Shown here: piece by piece, positions 1 to 7,703 of the stretch
How positions within the stretch are numbered: position 1 is the stretch's first letter
Layout of the letters: the number at the start of each line of letters is the position of its first letter
DNA from: Flavobacterium sp.
GTDB taxonomy: Bacteria; Bacteroidota; Bacteroidia; Flavobacteriales; Flavobacteriaceae
Direction of reading: 5' to 3'
DNA: 60,253 nt
Assembly (NCBI GenBank): GCA_010365135.1
Contig: JAAFGY010000004.1
Location: forward strand, 1-60,253
Program-made: the position numbers and the translations under genes
Notes under the pieces: generated by a model
Database searches by the model: none
What the model was told of the DNA's origin: nothing
What the model saw: only the letters and a program-made list of their open reading frames with translations

Positions 1-483
1 TCCAATTATAATTTTAGGATTATAGTCATTTACTCCAAATGATATTTTTGTGATAAATATAAAAGGTAAAATAATATACCCTAATAAATATAAATATTTT
101 GACGAGATACTTGTATTTCGAATTGTGTCATAAAATAAAAATAATACGCACTTTATCCAAACTACAAGCGTTATCACCAATAAAATGATGTCCAATTGTT
201 TTATATTTATTGAAAAATTAAAATCGGTATTGAAAATAGTATTTACGGTATCCGTAGTAATTTTATTGTAACAACTTACTAATGTAACAACTGTATAAAG
301 TACCGTTCCCAAAATAATAGGAAGTAATTTATGGATTTGAATTAAATTGCAAAACTCATAAATAGCAATTATTAAAAATATTCCAAACAAGACAAAAAAA
401 CTTTCAGTCGAATACAGTATCGAAAAGAGTAATAACATTACATAAATAGCACCAGATATTGATCTCTTGAGTGTTTCATTCAT
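1..483 (-). CDS. cdsA: phosphatidate cytidylyltransferase, N-terminal part (runs off window)
   Basis: The minus strand stays open from an ATG at 483 to the window edge (161 codons, C-terminus missing). The start MNETLKRSISGAIYV and the several hydrophobic segments that follow fit the CdsA family, integral membrane enzymes that make CDP-diacylglycerol from phosphatidate and CTP. The diagnostic C-terminal signature lies outside the window, so the call rests on the N-terminal pattern and on context. The gene begins 1 nt after the LUD gene stops, so the two are almost certainly co-transcribed. Its product would feed pssA, found near 53.2 kb. Confidence 0.72.
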   Translation of the reverse strand, partial: MNETLKRSISGAIYVMLLLFSILYSTESFFVLFGIFLIIAIYEFCNLIQIHKLLPIILGTVLYTVVTLVSCYNKITTDTVNTIFNTDFNFSINIKQLDIILLVITLVVWIKCVLFLFYDTIRNTSISSKYLYLLGYIILPFIFITKISFGVNDYNPKIIIG

Positions 484-484
484 C

Positions 485-1087
485 CTATTGATCTTCTAAA
501 AGCAATAAATATAGATTTTTTGCAGTGCTCCCATATTGGGTAAAATCTTCCTCTTCCACTTTTTCGAAATATTTTATAGTTGTAATGTTTGTAGGATAAT
601 CTTTTATGTATTTCTTTTTTATCACACTTAAACCATCGCTTTTTGATCCAATAATCTGGCTGGTAGTTGCTATAATAATAATATTGGCAGGCAATTCGTT
701 GGGTTTATTTTGCTTAATTTGTTTAGATGAAAACAATATTGAACCCTCATCGGCAATTAAATTTTCGCAATTTGCCAAAAGAAAAGCAGGGTTTTTTGTT
801 TTTTGATGCGTAATTTTATTTTCTTCAAGAAGGGTAAAAAGTTCCGGTTCATAACACAAAGCTTCGCCTTCGAACCAGTCATTTTCTTCAAGGATATTTT
901 CGAACTGTTCGTTTACTTCAGCTTGATTTTCACAGTATAAAAATTTACCTCCATTTTTTTTGAAAGTATAGATGAATTGCTCCTCTATCGGGGCATCATG
1001 ATCTGGAGAGAATTTGCTAAATTCTTTATCCTTATCACCCTCTGAATCTGGATTATTTGAACCGAAAAATTTTCTAAAAAGACTCAT
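485..1087 (-). CDS. LUD-domain (LutC-like) protein
   Basis: This 200-residue soluble protein resembles the LUD domain found in LutC-type lactate-utilisation proteins. Visible family-like features are the central 'NCENLIADEGSIL' region (about residues 105-120) and the following hydrophobic strand 'NIIIIATTSQIIGS'. No lutA or lutB homologue is nearby, so a role in lactate oxidation is not supported. The N-terminal 35 residues are charged and probably disordered. It has its own -7 box and sits downstream of the ftsH terminator, forming a two-gene unit with cdsA. The family call is fairly secure; the function is unknown. Confidence 0.7.
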   Translation of the reverse strand: MSLFRKFFGSNNPDSEGDKDKEFSKFSPDHDAPIEEQFIYTFKKNGGKFLYCENQAEVNEQFENILEENDWFEGEALCYEPELFTLLEENKITHQKTKNPAFLLANCENLIADEGSILFSSKQIKQNKPNELPANIIIIATTSQIIGSKSDGLSVIKKKYIKDYPTNITTIKYFEKVEEEDFTQYGSTAKNLYLLLLEDQ

Positions 1088-1125
1088 ATTTTGCTATACT
1101 ACTTTATAAACTATTTGAAAACGTT

Positions 1126-1133
1126 CAAAGATA
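1126..1133 (-). promoter_or_regulatory. -7 box (TATCTTTG) for LUD-cdsA
   Basis: Read on the minus strand this is TATCTTTG, a match to the Bacteroidota -7 element TAnnTTTG. It lies 38 nt upstream of the LUD start codon. A TTG sits 14 nt further upstream, shorter than the usual spacing, and falls inside the terminator stem of the preceding operon. The -7 match is good and the -33 match is weak. Confidence 0.5.
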
Positions 1134-1135
1134 AA

Positions 1136-1174
1136 AAAATCTTAATTCAAAAGTCACTTTTGAATTAAGATTTT
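1136..1174 (-). terminator. intrinsic terminator after ftsH
   Basis: Perfect 18-bp stem (1136-1153 with 1157-1174) and a 3-nt loop. On the minus strand it is followed by a run of seven T (counting the last bases of the arm). It lies 24 nt past the ftsH stop and separates rsfS-ftsH from LUD-cdsA. Confidence 0.9.
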
Positions 1175-1197
1175 AAATTATTATGTATTTTATGGTT

Positions 1198-3123
1198 TTA
1201 AGAGACTACTTCTTCAAGATTGTCGTCAAAAGTTCTTCTTCCAAAAATGGTTTCTAAGTCGTCTTTAAAGATCACTTCTTTCTCAATTAAGATATCAGCC
1301 AGTTGATTTAGTTTGTCTTTATTTTTTTCCAATATTTTAATGGCTCTTTCATATTGACTTTCAATTAATATCGAAATTTCTTTATCAATGGTCTTCGCTG
1401 TTTCCTCTGAATAGGGTTTAGAAAAACTGTATTCACTTTGCCCAGTTGAATCATAATAAGTAACGTTCCCTATTTTTTCGTTCAAACCATAAATCGTTAC
1501 CATAGCACGAGCTTGTCGGGTTACTTTTTCTAAATCGCTAAGTGCTCCAGTAGAAATTCGGTCGAAAGTCACTTTTTCAGCAGCTCTTCCGCCCATCGTG
1601 GCGCACATTTCGTCTAGCATTTGGTCTGTTCTTACGATTTGTCTTTCTTCAGGAAGATACCAAGCGGCTCCTAAACTTTGTCCACGAGGAACAATCGTTA
1701 CTTTGATAAGTGGTGCAGCGTGTTCTAGCATCCAACTCACCGTTGCGTGACCCGCTTCGTGAATCGCAATGGCTTTCTTTTCCTCTGGAGTAATTATTTT
1801 GTTTTTCTTTTCTAAACCTCCAATAATTCGATCTACAGCATCCAAGAAATCTTGCTTATCAACTGCGGTTTTATTATTTCTAGCAGCTATCAAAGCAGCT
1901 TCGTTACATACATTGGCAATATCGGCTCCTGAAAAACCTGGAGTTTGTTTGGCAAGGAAATCTAAGTCAAGACCTTCCACTTTCTTCAATGGAGCAAGGT
2001 GTACCAAGAAAATTTCGGCGCGTTCGCGAATGTCTGGTAAATCTACAAAAATTTGTCTGTCAAAGCGACCAGCACGCATCAAGGCTTTGTCCAATACATC
2101 GGCTCTATTTGTTGCCGCTAAAACAATCACATTGGAATTGGTACCAAAACCATCCATTTCAGTAAGCAATTGGTTTAATGTATTTTCGCGTTCGTCATTT
2201 CCGCCTGACATATTATTTTTTCCTCTAGCTCTTCCCACAGCATCAATTTCATCAATAAAAATGATTGCCGGAGATTTCTCTTTAGCTTGTTTGAATAAAT
2301 CGCGCACTCTTGAGGCACCAACACCAACAAACATTTCCACAAAATCAGAACCTGATAAAGAGAAAAATGGCACTTGAGCTTCGCCAGCTACGGCTTTCGC
2401 CAAAAGTGTTTTTCCTGTTCCCGGCGGACCTACAAGAAGTGCGCCTTTGGGAATTTTACCTCCCAAATTGGTATATTTCTCTGGATTTTTCAGGAATTCT
2501 ACAATTTCTTGTATTTCTTCTTTTGCACCTTCTAAACCTGCAACATCTTTGAAAGAAGTTTTAATATCTGTTTTTTCGTCAAAAAGCTTGGCTTTCGATT
2601 TTCCAATATTGAAAATCTGTCCACCGCCACCGCCTGCACCGCCAGACATTCTTCGCATTATGAAGATCCATACACCAATGATAATGATGATTGGCAAAAG
2701 ACTTACAAGAATATCCGTCCAGTTATTTTTGGGTAAGAAATTATAATCTTTTAATTTTCCTTCAGCAACTGCTTTCTCCAATTTAGTTTGGAATAATTGA
2801 TCGTTACCAATGGTAAAAGTATAGTGAGGTCCCTTGTTTGGACGGTCTAAAATATCTTTTGCTACTTTTTTATTGGCTGGATCTTTTAAAGCGGCAGCAG
2901 TTAGAAAAACTTCGGCATCTGCTTTATTGTAAACAATTACTTTTTCTATTTGCCCTTTCTCTAGATACGCATTAAAATTTGAAGAGGTTAATTGCGCAGG
3001 TTCTTGAAAGCTGGAACCGCCGGTAAAAAAGCTTATGGATAAAAAAACCAGCAATATTGCTGAGTAAATTAACCAAGGACTTATTTTAAATTTATTCGAA
3101 TTCGGATTATTATCTTTTGCCAT
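1198..3123 (-). CDS. ftsH: ATP-dependent zinc metalloprotease FtsH
   Basis: This membrane-anchored AAA+ protease degrades unassembled or damaged membrane proteins and selected soluble regulators. At 641 residues it has full length. Membrane segments lie at about 16-34 and 138-157, enclosing a periplasmic domain. A glycine-rich linker follows (161-168). The AAA module has Walker A GPPGTGKT at 232-239, Walker B IIFIDEID at 287-294 and the second region of homology near 338-357. The zinc site HEAGH is at 455-459. It starts 15 nt after the rsfS stop, so the two form an operon, and a strong terminator follows. Confidence 0.98.
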   Translation of the reverse strand: MAKDNNPNSNKFKISPWLIYSAILLVFLSISFFTGGSSFQEPAQLTSSNFNAYLEKGQIEKVIVYNKADAEVFLTAAALKDPANKKVAKDILDRPNKGPHYTFTIGNDQLFQTKLEKAVAEGKLKDYNFLPKNNWTDILVSLLPIIIIIGVWIFIMRRMSGGAGGGGGQIFNIGKSKAKLFDEKTDIKTSFKDVAGLEGAKEEIQEIVEFLKNPEKYTNLGGKIPKGALLVGPPGTGKTLLAKAVAGEAQVPFFSLSGSDFVEMFVGVGASRVRDLFKQAKEKSPAIIFIDEIDAVGRARGKNNMSGGNDERENTLNQLLTEMDGFGTNSNVIVLAATNRADVLDKALMRAGRFDRQIFVDLPDIRERAEIFLVHLAPLKKVEGLDLDFLAKQTPGFSGADIANVCNEAALIAARNNKTAVDKQDFLDAVDRIIGGLEKKNKIITPEEKKAIAIHEAGHATVSWMLEHAAPLIKVTIVPRGQSLGAAWYLPEERQIVRTDQMLDEMCATMGGRAAEKVTFDRISTGALSDLEKVTRQARAMVTIYGLNEKIGNVTYYDSTGQSEYSFSKPYSEETAKTIDKEISILIESQYERAIKILEKNKDKLNQLADILIEKEVIFKDDLETIFGRRTFDDNLEEVVS

Positions 3124-3138
3124 TACAGGTGTATTTCT

Positions 3139-3510
3139 TTAGTATTTATTCTCGATTTTTGTGATTTTGGCATCTCCCCAAAGACTTTCGATGTTGTAAT
3201 ATTCCCGAATATGTTTTTGGAAAACGTGAACCACAATGCTTACATAGTCCATAAGAACCCATTCGGCATTATCAGATCCTTCCACATGCCAAGGCTTGTC
3301 TTTCAATTCCTTTGAAACTATTTTTTGAATGGAGTTAACTATGGCGTTAACCTGAGTGTTTGAGTTACCGTTGCAAACAACAAAATAGTCGCAAACGGCC
3401 GTGTCTATTTCTCTTAAATCTAGGATGTCAATATCATTTCCTTTTACTTCCTCAATTCCTTTGATGATGTTAGCCAGAAGAACATCATTATTTATTGTCT
3501 TTTTTGCCAT
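3139..3510 (-). CDS. rsfS: ribosomal silencing factor RsfS
   Basis: A 123-residue RsfS/YbeB/Iojap-family protein. These bind ribosomal protein uL14 and block joining of the 50S and 30S subunits when nutrients run out. Family landmarks visible are 'DIDILDLREIDTAVCDYFVV', the 'KPWHVEGSDNAEWVLMDY' block and the C-terminal 'HVFQKHIREYYNIESLWGDA'. Its length is normal. It is first in the rsfS-ftsH operon, a pairing typical of Bacteroidota. The adjacent birA is divergent. Confidence 0.96.
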   Translation of the reverse strand: MAKKTINNDVLLANIIKGIEEVKGNDIDILDLREIDTAVCDYFVVCNGNSNTQVNAIVNSIQKIVSKELKDKPWHVEGSDNAEWVLMDYVSIVVHVFQKHIREYYNIESLWGDAKITKIENKY

Positions 3511-3604
3511 GAATTATTTTTAAATAAGTTTGTAAAGTTACCATTTTTTGTGATTATTTTTGAACCTTAACATAATATTAAATTCTGTTCACAAAAAAAT
3601 ATTT

Positions 3605-4333
3605 ATGAAACTAATCAAACTCGATGCCATAGATTCCACAAATGAGTTCCTAAAAGGATTATCGAGCAATCAAGTACTGGAAAATTTTACCGTGGTCACC
3701 GCCGAAAATCAAACCAAAGGCAAGGGACAAATGGGTTCGGTTTGGGATTCTGAGCCTAGTAAAAACTTAATAATGAGTGTCTTGATTAACGGTTTTGTTA
3801 CAGATATTAATCAACTATTTGACATCAATATTGTAGTTTCCGTTTCCGTAATTCAGGTTTTAGAAGATTTAAACATTCCTGAATTAAGCATTAAATGGCC
3901 TAACGACATTATGTCATATAACAAAAAGGTAGGCGGAATTCTGATTGAAAACAGTATAAAAAGTGATGGAAGCATTAATTCTATTGCAGGTTTGGGTTTG
4001 AATGTTAACCAAATTAATTTTGAAGATTTGCCCAAAGCCTCTTCTTTAGCTGTGATTTGTGACACCACTTTCGATAAGGACGAAATTCTTTTGAAGATTG
4101 TCGAAAATTTGGAACAAAATATAGAATTGTGGTTTCATAATTCCGATTATTTTTGGTCGTTTTTTGCCAATAAACTTTTCAAAAAAGGAATTCCAATGCC
4201 ATTCGAAGACCAAAATCAACAAAATTTTATGGGAATTATTCACGGTGTTTCTCCCGTTGGAAAACTAGAAATTCTTCTCGAAGACGATTCCGTTTCCGAG
4301 TTTGATATTAAAGAAATTCAAATGTTGTATTAG
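3605..4333 (+). CDS. birA: biotin-[acetyl-CoA-carboxylase] ligase
   Basis: This enzyme activates biotin to biotinyl-AMP and attaches it to the carrier lysine of biotin-dependent carboxylases. The biotin/ATP loop appears as 'KGKGQMGSVW' and the core as 'SIKWPNDIM...KKVGGILIE'. There is no N-terminal helix-turn-helix, so this is the monofunctional class and should not repress biotin genes. I chose the ATG at 3605 (242 residues). The frame is open upstream to a TTG at 3560, but the extra 15 residues are unlike the family. It is convergent with the SRPBCC gene. Confidence 0.95.
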   Translation: MKLIKLDAIDSTNEFLKGLSSNQVLENFTVVTAENQTKGKGQMGSVWDSEPSKNLIMSVLINGFVTDINQLFDINIVVSVSVIQVLEDLNIPELSIKWPNDIMSYNKKVGGILIENSIKSDGSINSIAGLGLNVNQINFEDLPKASSLAVICDTTFDKDEILLKIVENLEQNIELWFHNSDYFWSFFANKLFKKGIPMPFEDQNQQNFMGIIHGVSPVGKLEILLEDDSVSEFDIKEIQMLY

Positions 4334-4336
4334 GAT

Positions 4337-4425
4337 GTATAGATGAAAGACGTATAGATGAAAGACAAAATAATAAGTTGAGTTTATAGTCTTTTAAATC
4401 TATTATCTTTCTGTCTCTCATCTAT
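4337..4425. repeat. 15-bp tandem direct repeat with inverted partner between convergent genes
   Basis: GTATAGATGAAAGAC occurs twice back to back (4337-4351, 4352-4366). A 13-nt inverted partner with one mismatch lies at 4413-4425, across the SRPBCC stop codon. Transcripts from either side could fold either copy against it, so it may act as a weak terminator for birA and the SRPBCC gene. Confidence 0.6.
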
Positions 4426-4814
4426 AATTTCGACATATTTCCAGCCAAAGTTTCTATAAATTTCGAAATTGGACCTTTTATCATCATCGCCATCATTGCA
4501 TTAAATTCGCCTTCGAAATCGAGTTTTACATCACTTGAATGCTCTGAAACTGCATTAATATTTGTCACTAATGTGAAAGGTAATTTGTCGCTTGCTGCCC
4601 CAAGAACTATTTTATTTGGTGCTATTTTTTCTTTCATTTTTAGTTTTATTTCTGGCATTCCTTTTAATCCAAAAATAAAAGCATCGTCACCGATAACTTC
4701 AAATTTTGCAATATTTTCCGGCATTAATTTTTCGAAATTTCGAACATCACTTAACAAACCGAACAACTCTTGTGCTGGTTTTTGGACAGTAACTTTGGGA
4801 CTTTCTAGGTTCAT
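4422..4814 (-). CDS. SRPBCC (START-like) small protein
   Basis: A 130-residue protein with the SRPBCC/Bet v1-like pattern: an N-terminal strand, then 'AQELFGLLSDVRNFEKLMPENI' (about 14-35), alternating strands, and a long amphipathic C-terminal helix ('MMIKGPISKFIETLAGNMSKL'). These folds bind hydrophobic ligands, but no ligand can be read here. It lies 52 nt downstream of pyrE on the same strand and is probably co-transcribed. It has no signal peptide and no obvious catalytic residues. Confidence 0.72.
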   Translation of the reverse strand: MNLESPKVTVQKPAQELFGLLSDVRNFEKLMPENIAKFEVIGDDAFIFGLKGMPEIKLKMKEKIAPNKIVLGAASDKLPFTLVTNINAVSEHSSDVKLDFEGEFNAMMAMMIKGPISKFIETLAGNMSKL

Positions 4815-4866
4815 TTTTTATTTTCTTATTTGAATATTTACGGGCAATAATCTTGTTTTCTTTACT

Positions 4867-5514
4867 TTAAACTTTTGTAGTCCAAGTAGATGGATTCAAA
4901 TTCCATTCTCTCAATGTTAGTTCTTCTTCCTCGGTAATATATCTTTTGGCAACCGCCAAATTCAATAAATTTTGGTAATTACTCAAAGTGAACACGTCCA
5001 CATTAGCATTCTTAAAGTTTTCTTGGGCAACATCAAAACCATAAGTAAAAATGGCAGCCATCCCTTTCACATTTGCACCTTCGCTTCGCAAAGCTTCAAC
5101 AGCCATCAAACTACTATTTCCAGTACTTATCAAATCTTCGACAATGACCACATTTTGGCCTTTTTGCAGAAAGCCTTCTACTTGGTTTTGTCTTCCGTGT
5201 TTTTTGGGTTCTGGACGAACATATACAAATGGCAAGCCTAAACTTTCGGCAACTAAAATGCCAATTCCAATAGCTCCTGTAGCTACACCGGCAATTACAT
5301 CGGGTTTTCCAAATTGTTTTTCAATATATTTTGAAAATTCATCTCGAACATAATTCCTTATGATTGGAAATGAGAGGATTATTCGATTATCGCAATAAAT
5401 TGGTGATTGCCATCCCGAAGCCCACGTAAAAGGATTTCTTGGATTCAATTTAATTGCATTAATTTGCAAAAGCAATTCGGCAGTTTTCTCGGCAGTATCT
5501 TTATTAAATATCAT
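4867..5514 (-). CDS. pyrE: orotate phosphoribosyltransferase
   Basis: It converts orotate and PRPP to OMP in de novo pyrimidine synthesis. The PRPP-binding loop reads 'VVIVEDLISTGNSSLMAVEAL' and the flexible loop 'VRPEPKKHGRQNQVEG'. The ATG at 5514 gives 215 residues, the normal size. An upstream ATG at 5547 would add 11 residues and place the start upstream of the predicted transcription start. A well-spaced promoter at 5519-5547 points directly at the 5514 start, which suggests a leaderless mRNA. The Nudix gene diverges 7 nt away. Confidence 0.96.
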   Translation of the reverse strand: MIFNKDTAEKTAELLLQINAIKLNPRNPFTWASGWQSPIYCDNRIILSFPIIRNYVRDEFSKYIEKQFGKPDVIAGVATGAIGIGILVAESLGLPFVYVRPEPKKHGRQNQVEGFLQKGQNVVIVEDLISTGNSSLMAVEALRSEGANVKGMAAIFTYGFDVAQENFKNANVDVFTLSNYQNLLNLAVAKRYITEEEELTLREWNLNPSTWTTKV

Positions 5515-5518
5515 AATA

Positions 5519-5547
5519 CAAATGTATAAAGTTTTTGTGAACGACAA
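5519..5547 (-). promoter_or_regulatory. pyrE promoter TTG-N18-TACATTTG, overlapping the Nudix start codon
   Basis: On the minus strand TTG (5547-5545), an 18-nt spacer and TACATTTG (5526-5519) match the Bacteroidota sigma-factor consensus. The -7 box covers the start codon of the divergent Nudix gene (5522-5524). Transcription should start about 5-6 nt downstream, at or next to the pyrE ATG (5514). Confidence 0.72.
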
Positions 5548-6124
5548 ACCACTTTTTTTGACAAATGAAATCTCAAAAGAGACTAATTTTCAGTTATTCC
5601 TATTAGAAAGTGTTGATATAGTGCATCTTATAGTAAAAATATTTCAAAATAAAATTCAAAAAGCATATCTCTATCATCCCGATGAAAAGGAAATTATGAA
5701 AACTTTGAAATCCAAAATTCCTGTTTCTAAAGCAGGAGGTGGATTAGTTTACAATAAAAAAGGAGAGGTTTTATTTATTTTCAGAGGAGGAAAATGGGAT
5801 TTACCCAAAGGTGGAACCGAAAAAGGAGAAGAAATTGAAAATACTGCAATGCGCGAAGTTGAAGAAGAAACTGGCGTTAATCAATTAAAAATAATTAAAA
5901 AACTTCAAAAAACGTATCATATTTTCCGTCGAAATGGAACTTATAGACTTAAAATTACGCATTGGTTTGAAATGACTTCAGATTATGATGGAATTCCGGT
6001 GGGACAAATTGAAGAAGGCATCGAAAAAGCGGTTTGGCTCAATCCAACTGAGATGAAAGGCGCTTTGAAAAATTCGTACGAAAACATTAAGTTATTATTC
6101 GAAGAAGAGAATATTAGTTTTTAA
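5522..6124 (+). CDS. Nudix hydrolase
   Basis: A 200-residue protein with a complete Nudix box, GX5EX7REUXEEXGU, seen as 'GGTEKGEE...' through 'REVEEETGV' (about residues 97-120). The glutamates bind the metal needed to hydrolyse a nucleoside diphosphate linked to another group; the substrate cannot be told. The N-terminal 70 residues are a separate conserved-looking segment ahead of the Nudix fold, which begins at 'AGGGLVYNKKGEVLFIFRGG'. It is divergent from pyrE with only 7 nt between starts. No full promoter for it is visible; the closest is TATCTTTA at 5495-5502 inside pyrE. Confidence 0.92.
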   Translation: MYKVFVNDKPLFLTNEISKETNFQLFLLESVDIVHLIVKIFQNKIQKAYLYHPDEKEIMKTLKSKIPVSKAGGGLVYNKKGEVLFIFRGGKWDLPKGGTEKGEEIENTAMREVEEETGVNQLKIIKKLQKTYHIFRRNGTYRLKITHWFEMTSDYDGIPVGQIEEGIEKAVWLNPTEMKGALKNSYENIKLLFEEENISF

Positions 6125-6242
6125 TTGTCAGATTTCAGGCTGCAGAATTCCGGTTTTAGAATGAAAAAAAAGTTTTAGTTTGCCAATTGGTTTCGGTTTT
6201 CTTGACTGAAATCTGCCAACTGCCAACTGCGAACTTTTTCAC

Positions 6243-6250
6243 TACCTTTG
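6243..6250 (+). promoter_or_regulatory. -7 box TACCTTTG, 4 nt before the helicase start
   Basis: TACCTTTG matches TAnnTTTG and ends 4 nt before the ATG at 6255, which predicts a leaderless or near-leaderless transcript. No TTG at the proper distance was seen. The sequence just upstream (6210-6238) consists of CCAACTG-like heptamers. Confidence 0.5.
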
Positions 6251-6254
6251 CAAA

Positions 6255-7601
6255 ATGAATAAAAAGCACCATTCTAATAATATACTTCTCAATTTAGGTA
6301 TCGAAAACCTAAACGAAATGCAAATCGCTGCTCAAGAAACCATTTTGAGCGACAATAATATTTTACTGCTTTCGCCAACAGGTTCCGGGAAAACACTGGC
6401 TTTCTTGTTGCCTATTTTCGAAATGTTGAAACCCGAAATACTTTCTGTCCAATGTTTGATTCTAGTTCCTTCAAGAGAATTAGGATTGCAAATTGAGCAA
6501 GTTTGGAAAAAAATGGGAACCGATTATAAAGTAAATGTTTGCTACGGCGGACATTCCATCGAAACCGAAATTAAGAATTTAAGCAATCCGCCAGCGGTTT
6601 TAATTGGAACTCCAGGACGAATCGCCGATCATATTGACCGAGGCACTTTTCGCTTGGACAAAATAGAAACCTTGATTCTCGACGAATTTGACAAATCTTT
6701 GCAATTGGGTTTTCACGAGCAAATGTCTTTCATTGTTGGAAAATTAGCTAAACTAAACAAACGCGTTTTGGTTTCGGCAACTTCCGATATTGAAATTCCA
6801 AAATATACTAGAGTAGTTAATCCAACGATTTTGGACTTTATTCCAAATGAAGAAGAAGCAACCAATCTTGCCACGAAAATGGTCATTTCGAAAGAAAAGG
6901 ATAAAATGGGAAGTTTATTCAACCTGATTTGTTCGTTAAAATCGCAATCGGCATTGGTGTTTTGCAATCACAGAGATGCTGCCGAAAGAATTAGTGACAC
7001 TTTGAACGAAAAAGGAATTTACGCCACGTATTATCACGGCGGAATGGATCAGGACGAGCGTGAACGCGCTTTAATCCAGTTCCGAAACGGAAGTGTAAGT
7101 TATTTAATTACGACAGATTTAGCCGCTCGTGGACTCGATATTCCCGAAATGAAACACGTTATTCATTACCATTTGCCTTCAAAAGAAGACGAATTCACGC
7201 ATAGAAACGGAAGAACCGCTCGAATGTTATCTTCTGGAACAGCTTATATTATAGCTCACGAAAGCGAGAAAAAACTCGATTATATCGATTATGAAATGGA
7301 AGTTTTAAAAGTGGAAAATTCGACCACTTTACCAAAACCACCCGAATTTCAAACCATCTACATCAGTGGTGGAAAGAAAAATAAACTGAACAAAATTGAT
7401 GTTGTCGGTTTCTTTTCCCAAAAAGGAAAGTTGGAAAAAGGCGACTTGGGACTAATAGAAGTCAAGGATTTTATTTCGTTTGCCGCCGTAAAATTTAATA
7501 AGGTAAAAGACTTGCTTCACAACATCAAGGACGAAAAAATGAAAGGCAAGAAGTTTAAAATTGAAGTGGCTAGAAAGGTGATTAAGAAAGAAGAAGAGTA
7601 G
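6255..7601 (+). CDS. DEAD-box-type RNA helicase with DbpA-like C-terminal domain
   Basis: ATP-dependent RNA helicase, 448 residues. Motif I is SPTGSGKT (40-47), Ia PSREL, Ib GTPGR (119-122), II DEFD (143-146), III SAT (174-176), then 'TDLAARGLDI' and 'HRNGRTAR'. Motif II is DEFD rather than DEAD; the two catalytic acidic residues D-E are kept. The last 75 residues ('KLNKIDVVGFFSQKG...KKFKIEVARKV') look like the DbpA RNA-binding domain that targets 23S rRNA hairpin 92, which suggests a role in 50S assembly. It stands alone, with its own -7 box. Confidence 0.93.
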   Translation: MNKKHHSNNILLNLGIENLNEMQIAAQETILSDNNILLLSPTGSGKTLAFLLPIFEMLKPEILSVQCLILVPSRELGLQIEQVWKKMGTDYKVNVCYGGHSIETEIKNLSNPPAVLIGTPGRIADHIDRGTFRLDKIETLILDEFDKSLQLGFHEQMSFIVGKLAKLNKRVLVSATSDIEIPKYTRVVNPTILDFIPNEEEATNLATKMVISKEKDKMGSLFNLICSLKSQSALVFCNHRDAAERISDTLNEKGIYATYYHGGMDQDERERALIQFRNGSVSYLITTDLAARGLDIPEMKHVIHYHLPSKEDEFTHRNGRTARMLSSGTAYIIAHESEKKLDYIDYEMEVLKVENSTTLPKPPEFQTIYISGGKKNKLNKIDVVGFFSQKGKLEKGDLGLIEVKDFISFAAVKFNKVKDLLHNIKDEKMKGKKFKIEVARKVIKKEEE

Positions 7602-7602
7602 T

Positions 7603-7700
7603 TTGCAGATTTCAGAAAGCAGATTTCAGAACGCAGATTTCAGAAGACAGAATATAATTTTTAGAATGCTGTCTTCTAAATTCTAAAATCTGTTTTCTTA
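7603..7700. repeat. heptamer-type repeat (GCAGATTTCAGAA units) between convergent genes
   Basis: Three units of GCAGATTTCAGAA type run forward (7606-7650), followed by complementary TTCTAAATTCTAAAATCTG on the far side (about 7674-7692). The transcript could fold into a long imperfect hairpin and serve as a two-way terminator for the helicase and yaaA. Confidence 0.7.
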
Positions 7701-7703
7701 AAT

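Noticed and set aside
1769..2377. Long antisense frame within ftsH (about 200 codons)
   Set aside because: It is a shadow of a strongly conserved gene, with no promoter or protein-like features. The same applies to antisense frames at 9401-9835, 12862-13380 and 58826-59206.
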